A stretch of 64,000 nt of DNA from Mermis nigrescens (taxonomy: Eukaryota > Nematoda > Enoplea > Mermithida > Mermithidae), in the NCBI GenBank assembly GCA_036768485.1, contig JAVLUZ010000540.1, positions 62,001-126,000 of the forward strand, read 5' to 3'. The first letter of the stretch is position 1. The number at the start of each line of letters is the position of its first letter. Shown one piece after another: positions 1 through 11,207 of the stretch. Below the pieces are notes generated by a model. The model searched no databases. It was not told where the DNA came from and was given only the letters and a program-made list of their open reading frames with translations. A program made the translations under genes and the position numbers.

Positions 1-460
1 ATCCCGAAAATCTAAAACAATTAATTATAGTGTTCACGATTTTTTAATGTTTAAACGATCAAAATGGCATATAAAAGGTTCTTTCGTATAATATCGCATT
101 TTTAAAACATTTTTAGTCCATTTTGACTGCATTATATCACTTTTAACGATAAAAAATGCAAAAATTAAACTACATAAAAATAAAAAATCCGTCGACGCCG
201 GAAAAATTTTGACATCTTTACTGCTTTTGATCTTAAAAATAATGCAGAAAACGTTCCATCAGACCCTTTAGGGAGGTAATACCCCCACGTGTATGTGTGC
301 TACATACACTGTTTTTTTGTACGGGACAAAGATTTTGAGGCTCATACAAAAATTTTTCTGAGCGATCTTTGTACACAAAGTACAGTTTTTGTTTTATTGT
401 ACAAAAACATCTAAGTCTTTACAAAAATACAGTGGCTACACATGTACATGTAACAGTTTG
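1..460. repeat. Dispersed repeat (family I), first copy
   Basis: This stretch matches 8212-8460: both contain a block around TTTAGTCCA-TTTTGACTGCATTATATCAC followed by AACG-TTCCATCAG. The right part (about 300-440) carries short TTTGTAC/GTACAAA palindromes like those of repeat family R-A. No coding potential is seen. It lies downstream of the last recognisable DEK exon on the minus strand, so it is probably intronic. Confidence 0.55.
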
Positions 461-464
461 CGGG

Positions 465-960
465 CATACATATGTACATGTAACAGGCTGACGAGGGATC
501 GATCCCCAATCCAAAGCTAGTCGTCACCCATCCCCTAAAGTTAGAAAATTTTTCACCGCCTCCCCCGATTTTAGGAGAAAAAATTGAATTTTTGGACCGT
601 TTTAAGGTGTTTTTTTACCGCTTTGGCCAAAAATTGGAGGTCATTTACCCCCACCAATAAAATGGCCAGGGACCCACACCCTAAATTTCGAACCTTATAT
701 GCATGTATGCTTGTGAGAATCCTTCACCCACAGTTGACCGTCCCCAGCCCCCGAAAGTCAGAAAATTTTTGACCTATCCCCAGATTTGGGTCGAAAACTT
801 GAGTTTTTGACCATTTTTAGGATACTTCGTTGCAATTTTCAACTTTTACCCCCCTCCCAGAGAGAAAATCGCCGAGAATTTTTTATCCTAAATTGCGAGT
901 GCCTATATACAGTTCTTCTCACCGAAATCTGAACAATTAACGTTCTTTCAAGGTTTCTAA
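465..960. repeat. R-E MITE copies, two in tandem and degraded
   Basis: R-E units are about 170-260 bp. They start near CATGTAAC plus a G-rich box (GGGATCCCC-like) and end with AATTTCGAGCCGTTACATGTATG. This segment has one unit starting near 468 and a second near 735, each with the landmark GTCAGAAAATTTTTGACC. Better preserved copies (36748-36916) have 8-bp target duplications, which points to a non-autonomous hAT-type element. The short open frame here is a chance reading across the repeat. Confidence 0.6.
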
Positions 961-1640
961 AAGATTGAGTGCCCATGTTAAATAGGCACTCAATCCTTAA
1001 GAGAACTTTCAAGGACTGTTAATTATTCCTATTTCGTGGCCAAAAACTTTATATACATATTTACATTGTAAAATATTCGAATAAAAGTAGAACTTTTGTA
1101 GATTAATTGCTTCTTACTGTTTGAAAAATAAAAAATTTTAATGAAATTTTTATACCTGTAGAAATTTCAACGATTTCTATATCGACAAAACTTAGCTTGT
1201 TGCCGAGACATTTCCTATCAACAAGTGCTTTTATAATAGTAAACGACTCCTAGAAATGATTCAATATAAAAATTCCACCAAGTACAGACTTAAGAGAGAG
1301 ATATGTACACAATCCACCAAATTCTACTCGTTTGTAGATGTGCCAACAAATTCTGAGGATGAACGAAATAAGCGTTCTGTTAGACATCAGCAGACTCGTA
1401 CGATTAAAATGAGAGAATTAATTGTTTATATGATTATTATTATTGACGTCATTAACATATTAGATTCAATAATTATTGAACAAAAGTTGTCGCTCAGAAT
1501 AAGCTGATTTCGAGTTATGTAAAAGTACGTAGTGAATAATCAAAATAATTACCTATTTGCTATTAATGGATAAAATAAACCAGAAATTCAATGTCATTAA
1601 TGTTATATAATAAAGATCGCACTAAGTACATATTTATGCA
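960..1640. other. AT-rich sequence, no feature recognised
   Basis: About 680 bp between two repeat clusters. I searched the minus strand for the missing DEK C-terminal domain and found no convincing match or phase-compatible exon. An open frame on the plus strand (1256-1507) has no recognisable similarity and a composition typical of AT-rich noncoding DNA. Confidence 0.4.
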
Positions 1641-1885
1641 TATGCATATACATGTAACAGAGGGGTTTGGGGATCCACACCTTAAGTCGGACGCCTATCC
1701 CCATCCCCCAAAGTCAGAAAATTTTTGACCCTACCCATTTTTGGAAAAGACTTGTATTTTTTAAGCGATTTTTACGTGCTTTTATTTAGAATTTTTGTCC
1801 AAATCGTTAGAAGTCATTCACTCCCCTAATGGCCGCGGACTCCCCACCCAAAATTTCAAACCGTTATACGAGTATGTATGCATAT
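1640..1885. repeat. R-E MITE copy
   Basis: The copy begins at ACATGTAACAGAGGGG and carries the family block GTCAGAAAATTTTTGACC and the AAAATTTCAAACCGTTA end. It sits about 20 bp from the splice donor of the DEK exon at 1907-2037, so it lies within the following intron. Confidence 0.6.
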
Positions 1886-1906
1886 GTATGTATGTGTGTA
1901 CGGTAC

Positions 1907-2037
1907 CTCAGGAGACTTTTCAGTGGCACTTTCGACTACCTCTTCTTCGCTAGTCGCCTCCTTAGCAGCTGCAGATCTGCCCCTTTTGCCGGGAGTCTTC
2001 TTTTTGTGAGAAACACTTTTCTTTTTAGTCGAACCAC
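1907..2037 (-). CDS. DEK: DEK homologue, exon 11 (basic linker)
   Basis: Last DEK exon found in the window. On the minus strand an acceptor (CTTGTAG) precedes it and a donor (GAG then GTACCG) follows. Its 131 nt begin with two bases that complete an arginine codon left open by the exon at 4303-4451, and it ends in phase 0. The encoded segment is lysine/serine rich with KKTPGKRGRS and then acidic, as expected between the SAP-like domain and the C-terminal DEK_C domain. The DEK_C domain was not found, so the gene probably continues beyond the left edge. Identification rests on linkage and phase, because the segment itself is low complexity. Confidence 0.72.
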
Positions 2038-2174
2038 CTACAAGTTTATATAATAAAATAAGCTCACATACATATTCTCTCTGGAACCTAGAACAATTGA
2101 GATGAACACTTTGCAACCAAAGTCGTGAAAACTGCAAACAACATAAGATTTTTAACCGAATCTTTGCACACATG

Positions 2175-2530
2175 AAATTTCCTACGACTGTTGTACTGAC
2201 GAGCAGGGAATTCTGGGGAAATGTGAAATTTCAATCGGGCCCAGAAATGTAGCGTATGCGTCAAAAACATCGTTTTTCGGCGTTTCTGGCAATCCCCATT
2301 CTTTTTAAAGAAAAAACAAAAAATTCAAAAAATCGAATAAATTGAATAATATATAGTTAAAACATGAATGACGCGAAGCGCGGAAAATTTGACACTGTTT
2401 GAGTAAATAGATAGCTAAAGACGCTTAGAAAGCACCTTCTCCACGAATTGAACCCCTGAAAAATCACGATTCCTGGGGAAAAGAGTATAAAAATGTCCGG
2501 GGGCCCCAAGATTATGTACAATAGTGGCTA
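2175..2530. repeat. R-F repeat copy
   Basis: R-F copies share the blocks GGGAATTCT, TGTCAAAAACATCGTTTTT-CGACGTTTCTG, CTAGAGCATAAA, GCGAAGCGC-GGAAAATTTGACAC and ATAGATAGCTAAA-ACGCTTA. This copy contains most of them (2200-2480) and is related to 5030-5680 and 35330-35720. No target duplication was identified. Confidence 0.5.
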
Positions 2531-3380
2531 ATTTAAGGCAGTATTGATCTAGAGAACAAAATCTAGAATTACGAATTTTTCTGAAGTGTTCGAACGTAAT
2601 AAATCAATCAACCATGTGAATCTGTGCATCAAAATCTCGAAAAGTGGATAAGAAATAGCAAAGCATCACACATGCAACACTGGAGGGGATATATGTAGGG
2701 GTATCCCCTAGCACGACTTTCGGAGAGTACCCCGTCCCCACAATAGACCATTTTGAACCAAAACCGATTGCTCGAAGTATGAAAAAGAGTCAAATGATGT
2801 CTAACAGTGTGATTTCGGAAAACTTATTTTTCGAGCAATATACTCTTTCAATTCATTCATCCAGACACTTTTCTTCCATTATTTTGTATACATTTGATGT
2901 TACAGTGCATTCCGTTACCCGTATTGTTATTGTTTTCGTGCAAATTTACTCATAAATATATGAAAAATCACTAATTTAGCATGAAAAATTGACATTAAAT
3001 AGATACCCTAGCAAAATAACTCATTCACCCCCCAAAATAAAAAAACTCATTTCACCCCTCCTATAGCTTTTGACCGTGCTGCGTGTATGCAAAGAATGAA
3101 AATTATGTGCCTCCCATTACTGTATTTACATTTCAAGCAACCACAAGTGTAATGGGCACAAATTAGCACAGGGAACGTGAGGGATTATACAATCCGCCGA
3201 AGAAAATTTCGAAAAATCATTTCTTAAACGATTTTAAGAAGCAGCGAAAAATTCAACTCAATTAGTTATGTAAAGCTTTGATTAGGCTGGTCATTTACTG
3301 GACGAGGTACATATTTTATTTTTAATAGGATCATACACGCATTATGTATTATCCGCTTCAAACATCTTGGCAGTACGTAG
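2530..3380. other. DEK intron sequence without recognised features
   Basis: AT-rich with scattered C-runs. No exon, RNA gene or clear repeat boundary is visible. It lies within the intron between the DEK exons at 1907-2037 and 4303-4451. Confidence 0.4.
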
Positions 3381-4285
3381 CAGGTGGATGAGGATCCCCT
3401 GCTTACAGCTGACCGTTCCCCCATCTTCCGGCCAAAAACTTTATCATCCCGATTTTCGGCGAAAACTTGCGTTTTTTTGACCAACTTGGAGTTGCTTTCG
3501 CTTCCACTTCAGGCCAAAAATTACAGGTCATTCACCCCTTCCTAAAATGGCGAAAACTGGTATTTTTTGGCCGTGCTTTTGCCACTTTAGGCGAAAAATT
3601 GTAGATCATTCACCCTTCCCTAAAATCGGCCGAGGCAAAATTTCGCGCCGTTACATGTATCTATGATATGTAAATGACATACAGGCCCGTATGCAGTGCG
3701 GGGATAGGTGGGTACCTATACCTACGCACATACCCCACCCCGAAATGATAACTGAGAATGATTTTTTCCATTGCTCACTCCTTTGCCTTTTTAGCCAAAA
3801 ATCGCAAAAAATTGCCGAATTTTATAACTATAATTAGAGCCCATTTAGTCCAAAGCGCGCGGTTTAAACACTCCATTTTAGTCTTCATGCAACCCAGAGC
3901 GTATTTTGCCCCAAATAACATGGTTCCCAGCCCCAAAAGAGCTGGTTTTCATTGGATTCTCACCGTATTAAAGGTATCCGGGTAGGCGAAATTTGAAAAC
4001 CAAAATTCATCCTTTAGTCCCCCCTGTGTTAAAAAACGTATTCCTCAAAACAAAATCCTGGATACGGGCCTGCATGTTCATAAGAGTTCAAAATTTTGGG
4101 TGGGGTCTCCAGTTATTTTTAGAGGATCAATAACCTCCAATTTGACCAAAAAGCGACCATAAAACACCTAAAGACGCCTAAAAAATTCATGGAAGGGAGG
4201 GGCAAAACTTTTCAGACTTTGGGGTAGATGGGGGACAACTAACTTTAAACGGGATTCCCACCGCCCTGTTACATGTATGATATAC
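3380..4285. repeat. R-E copies flanking an R-H repeat
   Basis: The left part (3385-3660) is an R-E copy, and the right part (about 4065-4285) is an R-E copy in the opposite orientation ending at TACATGTATGATA. Between them (about 3690-4060) is a segment related, as reverse complement, to 25085-25290 and 40570-40690: a GGTATCCGGGTAG... block with 'aattcatcctttagtcccccc'. All of it lies in the DEK intron just left of exon 10. Confidence 0.5.
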
Positions 4286-4302
4286 GCTTTGAAACCATGT
4301 AC

Positions 4303-4451
4303 GTTTTGGTGTCTGCTTCTTCGGCGTTTCTTTGCCTTTGTCCACGGGCTTCATTAAGTAATGCATAATAGCGTCGCACAGATCTTCTTTCTTACTCGGT
4401 CTTTCAAGCCCGAGCACGCCGCATATTTCTCTCAATTCGGACACAACTACG
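4303..4451 (-). CDS. DEK: DEK homologue, exon 10 (SAP-like domain)
   Basis: The minus-strand acceptor GTGTTCAG and the donor AAAAC|GTACAT bound 149 nt. The translation contains SELREICGVLGLERPSKKED followed by an LMKP-type segment, which aligns with the second half of the DEK SAP-like domain (human pattern: LKSICEVLDLERSG ... LMHPKPSGK). Splice phases fit on both sides: one base completes the histidine codon opened by the exon at 4839, and one base is passed on to exon 11. DEK is a nuclear DNA-binding chromatin architecture protein. This is one of the strongest exons supporting the gene call. Confidence 0.9.
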
Positions 4452-4838
4452 CTGAACACACATAGCTTGCTCAGAATAATAACCATTCAAACGTGCAAGC
4501 GGAAATATGGGAATTCAGATGTAGGGGAAGGACAAGCAATTTCATCCCCTCAAATTCGTGATTTTCCAGAAGCTTCCAAAAAAATTCGTGAGAAAATGCG
4601 CAACTTTAAAAGTTTTGCACATAGCTGTCTATTTGCTCGACGGTGTCAGATGGGCTAGAAACCTTTATAAAATGCGCTCAAACATCATAAAAGCATTTCA
4701 TTAAGGTTATTTGACCACTTTTCTCAATCGACTTGCAAAGGAGCGCCCAAACTCTAAATTAACTGGTCCTAAATTTTAGTTATTTTACCCCTCCCTCAAC
4801 ACTCTAGACCCTGGAAATTTTATGAGTAAATGGCTCAC

Positions 4839-4926
4839 TGATCCAATTGCTTCTTTTTCTTCTCAAAGTCTTTCGAATCTGATTCAAAATCGAAGCCGTG
4901 GAACTGGCGCAAGTGTTTCTTCAAAT
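4839..4926 (-). CDS. DEK: DEK homologue, exon 9 (SAP-like domain, first half)
   Basis: The exon ends at a strong donor (CA|GTGAGC). Its translation, DLKKHLRQFHGFDFESDSKD then a lysine-rich run, matches the DEK segment LKK-VGQF-GFPFEKGS-KKK. It continues in phase into exon 10. The acceptor is ambiguous. GGCGCAG|ATTTGAAG gives the coordinates used here and pairs with a GTGGAG donor in the previous exon. An alternative acceptor 7 bases upstream (AAG|GGCGCAG) would start the exon at 4933 and pair with a weaker GTCTTA donor. Both keep the frame. Confidence 0.85.
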
Positions 4927-5029
4927 CTGCGCCCTTGAAAAAACGTTCGAGATTGAATTCAATGTATGTACATAATGTATACATTAGAAAGGCTACGGCT
5001 TGGTCAGAAACGCCGAAGAAACGATGTTT

Positions 5030-5680
5030 TTAAAGCGTATTTACCCAGACATGGACAGCGTGGGAATTCTAAGGGGGAGGTGAAATAAAAGTGCTTTTTA
5101 AAGCCCGAAAAATGGAAGGTACGTGTCAAAAACATCATTTTACGACGTTTCTGATGATGCTATATTCTTTCTAGAGCATAAACAATGGAAGAAATTTGCA
5201 AAAAATTTTAAAAAATCCGCTTACAAATTTGGAAAAATGTATATACAGCTGGCCACGAAATTTGAACAATAAAGAACCGATTGAGTTTATTTAGGAACGC
5301 TTTCTTCGTACCTAATCGCCGGAGATTTAAAGAGTATATGACACGCGTTACTTTGAGAAAACGCTACAAAAACGCGAAGCGCTGGCCAGTTTTAAGAAAA
5401 AGCGACCTAAACGCTTGGGTCGGATCGTGTAGAATTCAGCACGCGTAGAGCGTATTAATAGCCGATAATTTGACACTTGAGCGAATAGATACATAATCGA
5501 AAACGCTTAAAAAATCACTATTTCTACAAATTTCTAGGGAATTTTTGGAAACTTTCAAAAAATCTCAAGTTCTGGGGGAGGTGGAACTTTTTCTCGTTGG
5601 AAGGAGGGGGTTCAACCCCCTAAGCTCCCCCGGATCATGTATGAGCTCAACCGTTTCAGAGTCCAGAAATGACGATTTAA
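5030..5680. repeat. R-F repeat copies (two, overlapping)
   Basis: Contains the R-F landmarks GTGTCAAAAACATCATTTT-ACGACGTTTCTGATGATGC and TCTAGAGCATAAAC near 5120-5180. A second set lies near 5370-5640, with ACGCGAAGCGCTGG, TTTGACAC, ATAATCGAAAACGCTTA and a final C/G-rich block before ATGTATGAGCTC. No gene lies here. Confidence 0.5.
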
Positions 5681-6090
5681 AATTTCACCCCCCCCCAGAA
5701 CTGCCATGCTGTGCGCGTCTGCTACTAACTGAAAAAAATGTTTGGGGCGACTAATATTTGAAGCGTGAAATTAAAGTATTTTCAGCTAATGATATTCGTA
5801 CAATGGCTTCGAACAATCGCAATTTTTTTGCGACCGACTTGTGCTCACTACCGCACATCATGCCGTTACAATTAGCGATTCATAAATAATGCGCTTGAGA
5901 AGAAGCATTTCACGAGAAAATACAAAATAAGACGGAGAACAGATAAAAAAGTGATTTTTTATTTGAAGTGATTGAAATCAATGGCAAACTGTCTTTTGAG
6001 CTTTTTTTGTAGCTGCATCCCTTTCAAGAGACTTTTTTCGACGAAGCTAAAAAATTTGAGATCCTTTAATCCAGCTGACCAGAATGTAAC
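5680..6090. other. DEK intron, no recognised feature
   Basis: Ordinary AT-rich intronic DNA. No exon compatible with DEK phase was seen and no repeat landmarks were recognised. Confidence 0.35.
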
Positions 6091-6460
6091 GGCTAGGAAT
6101 TTTCAAGGAGGTGCCCAGGCTATTTAGCTAAGAGGGAGCGGTAAGGAAAATTTTCGGCCAAAATGGTAAGAAAAGCAACTAGAAATAACCAAAAGTTTTC
6201 GCCAAAAAATCGAGGGATAGGTCCAAATTTTTGAATTTTGGGGAGAATAGAAGCATACATGTGACGGCTCGAAATTTAGCTTCTGGAGGGAGCGGGGAGT
6301 AAATGACCGCCTATTTTTGGCCAAAAAATCCAATTTTTCCCAGAAAAATAAAAGGGAGGGGAGTTCAAAAGTTTTCTGGCCTTAGAGGGATAGGGGACGG
6401 CCATTTGGAGGGAGGGCGGGATCCCCCTATCCCCTCTTTTTTACATGTGTTGAGGTGACT
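6090..6460. repeat. R-E MITE copies in reverse orientation
   Basis: Two R-E units read in reverse complement. The landmarks are GGGAGGAGG-type boxes, AAAATTTTCGGCCAAAA, ATACATGTGACGGCTCGAAATTT (6255-6280) and GGATCCCCCTATCCCC-TTTTTTACATGTG (6420-6450). They lie in the intron between DEK exons 8 and 9. Confidence 0.55.
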
Positions 6461-6835
6461 TTCGAGAGGGGATCCTTCCATTCTTGGCCATTTCCATGCT
6501 GGCTGACCCAAAGCAATCACTGCTGAGCGAGCCCATATGGTCTCACTCAGCTATGTACATATGTGTGTTTAAGCGTTAGTTATTGTATTAAAAACCAGTC
6601 ATGAGCATAGGAGCATAGCATAGTCGATTTGGGGAAAGGGGGTCAACAGGCGGGGAGAGTCCAAAATTGAGCTTTTTTGTAGATTAAAATGTCACTTAAG
6701 AAAATTTTCAATTTTTCATTTGTTTTTTGCCTTATTTTGCCCCATTTTTTTAGAAAAATTCTTCAATTTTTCTATTCTAGGAATTCCTGACCCAAAAACC
6801 CCCTCCCCACGTGCTATATGGTCATAAGACTCCAC

Positions 6836-6913
6836 CCGAAGCGATTTTGCCGAACATGATTCTGTGCAACGTCTTCAAACTGCTCGTCGCTGTTTTTGAG
6901 ATCATAGCATCGA
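6836..6913 (-). CDS. DEK: DEK homologue, exon 8
   Basis: The minus-strand acceptor ACTACAG|TCGATG starts an exon encoding DAMISKTATSSLKTLHRIMF, which matches the DEK segment following GQKL...I (human pattern: LSKKKTDELRNLHKLLYNR). The first two bases complete a valine codon opened by the G that ends exon 7. The donor is either GG|GTGGAG (used here, phase 1) or GGA|GTCTTA at 6831 (phase 0). Each has a matching acceptor in exon 9. The exon is short and out of frame with the longer open frame at this locus, so it is easy to miss. Confidence 0.82.
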
Positions 6914-7379
6914 CTGTAGTGATTCGCTTCACTATCGTAATTTGAAATCGAGACTCTTTTGCTCAACAAAATAAGATAAAACAGAATACAAATACACTGA
7001 AAAATGTGAACAAAGAAGAAATATTTAGGAAAAAAGTAATGCGAAAGGCGAGCAAAGGCACAAATGAACAATTACACGCAGCCAATTTTAACACAATTGA
7101 TTTTCAAATAAAATGTAAGAAAAAGAATTTCTGAATATTAAAGCGGCGTTACTATAAACTATGCACAAGAAAAAGGTAGAAAAACTAAGGCACCAGTATA
7201 TTTTATTAATGAGACCAAGAAATCGGAGGCGCTTTTTTGTTTTCTTGGTCAAAAAAAGATATTGCCTACACAACGTGCATTTTTTACGCTTCCGGCCATG
7301 CTCTATCTATCAAAACTAGAAACAACTTTTTTCGAAAAATATTTTCTTTGCACAAAAAATTATTTAACGATTCTGTATG

Positions 7380-7580
7380 AATATACATGTAACGAGGGAT
7401 GGAAGATCCCCACTCAAAGTTAGTTGCCTCTCATGCCCCAAACGCCAGAAAATTTTTAATCTCTGAAAAATTGGGAAAATGGAATTTTTCTGACCATTTT
7501 GGCCTAAAATTAGAGGTCATTTACCCCTCCTCCGATAAAAATGGCCGAGGACCTTCCAACCGAAATTCCTAGCTAGTACA
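7380..7580. repeat. R-E MITE copy
   Basis: Begins ATACATGTAACGAGGGATGG with a GATCCCC box, followed by GCCAGAAAATTTTT and a degraded right end near CGAAATTCCTAGC. It is intronic, about 155 bp from DEK exon 7. Confidence 0.6.
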
Positions 7581-7734
7581 TATATGCTTATAAACCTATA
7601 TATAATTTTGCCTACTTTTCGACAATTCTTTTAAAAATTAGAATTCCGCAACCCCAGACCAACTCCTTGGAGAAACCGTACCAAACTATGGCGCGTTTTT
7701 CTAACTGCGATGCCAGACGATTAAATTATATTAC

Positions 7735-7878
7735 CGAATTTGATGTCGCCTAACTTTTGGCCTCGACCAACTGGTATTTCAATTTCCTTTCTTTCAGGGG
7801 TCATAGCAGTCGAATCAAGCCTTTCTGTGCGCTGACGCATCCTTTTACCCTCAACAACCAAAGGAGCTTCCAACAATG
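7735..7878 (-). CDS. DEK: DEK homologue, exon 7 (VEGKR and GQKL motifs)
   Basis: This is the diagnostic exon. After a long pyrimidine-tract acceptor (GTTTTTTTCAG) it encodes APLVVEGKRMRQRTERLDST, then IEIPVGRGQKLGDIKF, and ends at G|GTAATA. The order VEGKR - R-ERL - G(R/K)GQKL - I is the hallmark start of the conserved DEK core (human pattern: LIVEGKRE...ERL...GKGQKLCEIERI). Its 144 nt take two bases to finish a proline codon from exon 6 and leave one base for exon 8, so phases agree on both sides. Confidence 0.93.
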
Positions 7879-8211
7879 CTGAAAAAAACAAACATGCATA
7901 CGTATTGTATGAAGTCTTATGCATTATGCTTTTATTATTTTTATTTTCCTTTATATGCAAATTTTTTTGAGTCTTTCTATTGTTATTGACCCTGATTTGT
8001 TGCACAAGTAACCTCCAAAATTCATTTGTCGAAAACGAATCAACCGATAAATTAAATTTGATTCGTAATAATTAATTCTTAGCAACATAGGAAAAATGCA
8101 TCGGTGAATTCTCAAAAAAAATTGCTACTGCTAATACATAATCTGGGAGGGGGTTGGGGTATTGGCCATAGGTGCAGCACAAGGTCAGGGTCGGCAGGGG
8201 AGGGGGTGGAA

Positions 8212-8545
8212 TCCCTAAAATCCAAAACAGTAAATTTAACGTTCAATGATAAAAAATAGCCTTATGAGGTTTTTTCGTTGGAATATCGTATTTTTAGTCC
8301 ACTTTGACTGCATTATATCACTTTTAACACTGAAAAATGCAAAAATTTATCAATTTTACGCGCTTTTTGAGTAAAAAGTTGAAAAGTTGAAATTTTTACT
8401 TGACATTTTACTGCTTTTGGCCTCAAAAATGATGCAAAAACGTTCCATCAGCTCAGTGTTATTTTGTACAAGGTCCGTTTGTACATGCACAAAGATGGTC
8501 TCTAAAAGTGTTTGTACATTTCGTACACACAAATTTTTGGGTACT
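8212..8545. repeat. Repeat family I copy leading into R-A
   Basis: Matches the first 440 bp of the window (blocks around TTTAGTCCACTTTGACTGCA and ACGTTCCATCAGC). The end grades into an R-A element that starts with CAGTGTTATTTTGTACAAGG near 8454. Confidence 0.5.
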
Positions 8546-9812
8546 ATAATATGGTATAGTGCTGGCCTCTAAAAAAACCATTTTCATGTTTTTGGCTTAT
8601 AACTTCAGAACAAATAGCATTGAAGAAGTCAACAAACACCTATTTTTGACAGCTGCCCTAGGCCTATAACTTGCTGCATGGAAGAATTTTTAAGCGCCAT
8701 ATTTCATAGCAAGCTTGCATGAAATACGAAATTTTGAATAAAAACCACTTTTTCCTAAAAAAAACCATGGGAACTAAAAAAACCACCCCCAAAATGTTAT
8801 GCGAAGTGCATGGTTGGCAGCGTAAAACAGTTAGTTGACCTTAAATGATCACAATTTTGAAAAAAATTCATTTTTTACGATATTTCCGTTCATTTTATCA
8901 CATTTATATAAAAATCAATAATTTTTTCTGAATTTCATTAAAAGTTCTATAAATTTCACAAATAAAGTCTTCAAGTGATAAAAACGACTCTAGGTAAGTC
9001 TCTTCTACATCCTCTGCAAGAAATCAGTGCAAAATTATGCAACTTGATGAAAAGTAATTTCGTTGCCATGGCAACGTATACTTAGCATTGGTCTTTTTTT
9101 AGGTTACAGTGGTTTTTTTTAGGTTACAATCGAACTTTTTTGGCAGTTTTTGGGGTGATTCTTATTTTTTGTGAAAAATAAATATCAGGCATCATGAAAG
9201 GTGCTACGAGGCACATTCCTGCTAAGTTTTGTAAAAATTGGCGCTGGTTTTTTTTAGGTTACAACTGGTTTTTTTAGGTTTGGCTTTGAAGGTATACTGT
9301 AGCTATGTGGATGACATAGGAGAACTAAATTTTTTTCTGACATTAGTCTGCAAGGGAGCCTAACGTGAAAACATAAAAGATTCCACCAAATATGAATACG
9401 GGTAGAAATACTGACCCTCAAAAATGCTTTAAAAAAATCATAAAAATGGCAATTTTTAGGAACTTTTCGACAAATTTATATCTCAAGTTTCTGAATGATC
9501 CGGAAAGCGACCAGGGGTCAGTTGTAATCCTCACGGCATAGCTTGTTCGCCAGTATAATATCATCAGTCATCTCCTTTTGGTTATGGAAAAAAGGGGTGG
9601 TTTTTTTAGGTTACAAATCGACTGGTTTTTTTAGAGGCCAGCACTATACAGTAGCGATTTTAGTGTGGCAAAAACAGAGTTTTTCGACCTTTGGTTACGT
9701 ATTTTAGCAATTTCTACATTTCTGAGGGCAAAAATCAGTAATAATCGTCTGAAAACGGCGCGAAGCGCCAAAAATTTGGCACTTTTCCTGCCGAATACAA
9801 AAAAACCGTGCA
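8454..9812. repeat. R-A element (hAT-like), split by a mariner-like MITE
   Basis: R-A is a 400-500 bp family that starts CAGTGTTTTTTTGTACAAGG and ends CGAATACAAAAAACCGTG. Its interior repeats TTTGTACATGTACAAAG-type palindromes and carries GGCGCGAAGCGCC with a following AAAAATTTG. Here the left part (8454-8555) and right part (9647-9812) are contiguous in other copies but separated by the insertion at 8556-9646. Complete copies elsewhere have 8-bp target duplications. Confidence 0.65.
8556..9646. mobile_element. Tc1/mariner-like MITE, 1.1 kb, with TA duplication
   Basis: Perfect terminal inverted repeats of at least 20 bp: TAGTGCTGGCCTCTAAAAAA at the left and its complement at the right. A TA dinucleotide flanks it on each side, interrupting an R-A element whose empty form is visible in other copies. 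There is no open reading frame of note, so it is non-autonomous. The right half repeats TTTTTTTAGGTTACA several times (about 9100, 9110, 9245, 9600). Confidence 0.85.
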
Positions 9813-9929
9813 TCAGCTCTAAATCGCTGGACAGGTACGGGATAGCAATAATAGTAAAACAGTAAAATAATAAAATAGTAAAAGGATAGCAAAATCCGGA
9901 CAGTACCTGTTCCCTCACCACCCCCTATG

Positions 9930-10310
9930 TGCGTATATAGTTTCCGCCCGTTTCTGAATTCGCGATTTTCCGAAAAGTGCCAAAAAGTTCGTAAAAGGTG
10001 CTGTTTTAAGCAATTTTAGCCATCTGTTTGCTCAAAAGTGTCAGATTTCCGGCGTTTCGCGCCAAATACTCATTTTTTAATCAATTTGCTTCAAGTTATT
10101 TGAATTTTTTTCATTTTTCAATTTTATCTTATTATGCTCTAGAAAGATAGAGCAACGTCAGAAACTCCGGAAAACGGTGTTTTAACGCGTACCCGCCATT
10201 ATGAGGCCCAAACGTGGCACTCTAAAAAATTCACCCCCCAGAATTCCCAAGTTGTGCATATCTGCTACTGCTGCAGTCGGAATCGCCCAAATCTCTAAAT
10301 GTCAAGTGAT
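9930..10310. repeat. R-F-related repeat, reverse orientation
   Basis: Contains GTGTCAGATTTCCGGCGTTTCGCGCC (about 10039-10064), TCTAGAAAGATAGAGCA and GTCAGAAACTCCGGAAAACGGTGTTTT, all landmarks of R-F, plus GAATTCCCAAG near the end. No gene. Confidence 0.45.
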
Positions 10311-11200
10311 GGGCACATGCGCATGATGCTGGGTTGTACACCCCAGCCAGAATTAAGCGATTTTTCAAAACCTTCAAAATATGCTATATAAAATTTTTAC
10401 GCTTTTTACCGTCCAAAAAAGAAGAGCGTCGTCAGAAAGGTAAAAAAATGACGCGTTCATATATACATATAACTTTTGGGCTAAAAATTGGCACTTTAGG
10501 AAAAATTTTCGAACTTATCCCCCAAATTCCCGTAATAACACCGTGAGATTTTTGAATATTAATTAACAAACAGCTTTTTTGACTCTTAATCAAAAATGAG
10601 TTTAAGCTACTCATTTATCAAAAACGGGAATATTTTTCGATACTTAATATAAAGTCTGCGATTTCAAGCAAGTAGATTAGTTGTCTGCCCGTAATAACGA
10701 CCTGTTTTACCGATCAACAAACGGTTTTACAGTCATTTTTACAAATAAGGCTTCAATTTCGATAGGTTTTACCACATTAGGCTGATAAATTACAGTAAAT
10801 ACGCAGGTGCATCCGGTCGGAACATGATTACAGTAAGATGTCGGCTTTTACCGGTTAAAATTTTTAGAAGCTCCAATGCCTCGACTAATTTGAAACAGAT
10901 TACGTGTAAAAAGTGATAAATATGCATAGCATGAGAATAACGGGCGTGAGAAACCTACAAATTTTTCTCAAGTCTACGCTATGAGCTCAGAAACGAAGAG
11001 CTATGCCAAAGATCGCTGAAAGCCGTTTAAATCGAGACGTTTGTTTTCTACGACTTTTTTTGGAAAATTGCCAATTCTAGGGGGGTCGGTTAAAATATTT
11101 AGGGGGAACGGGGCTTAAAACATTTTTGCGGGGAGGGCGGGCTACGGTGAAACGAAACCCCTGAAAAAGACGCTTAACAATTATCAATGTTTCGATTTTG
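10310..11200. other. DEK intron, no recognised feature
   Basis: About 0.9 kb of AT-rich intronic sequence left of DEK exon 6. Two overlapping antisense open frames (10334-10614) have no recognisable similarity and look like chance. Confidence 0.35.
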
Positions 11201-11207
11201 AACCCAC

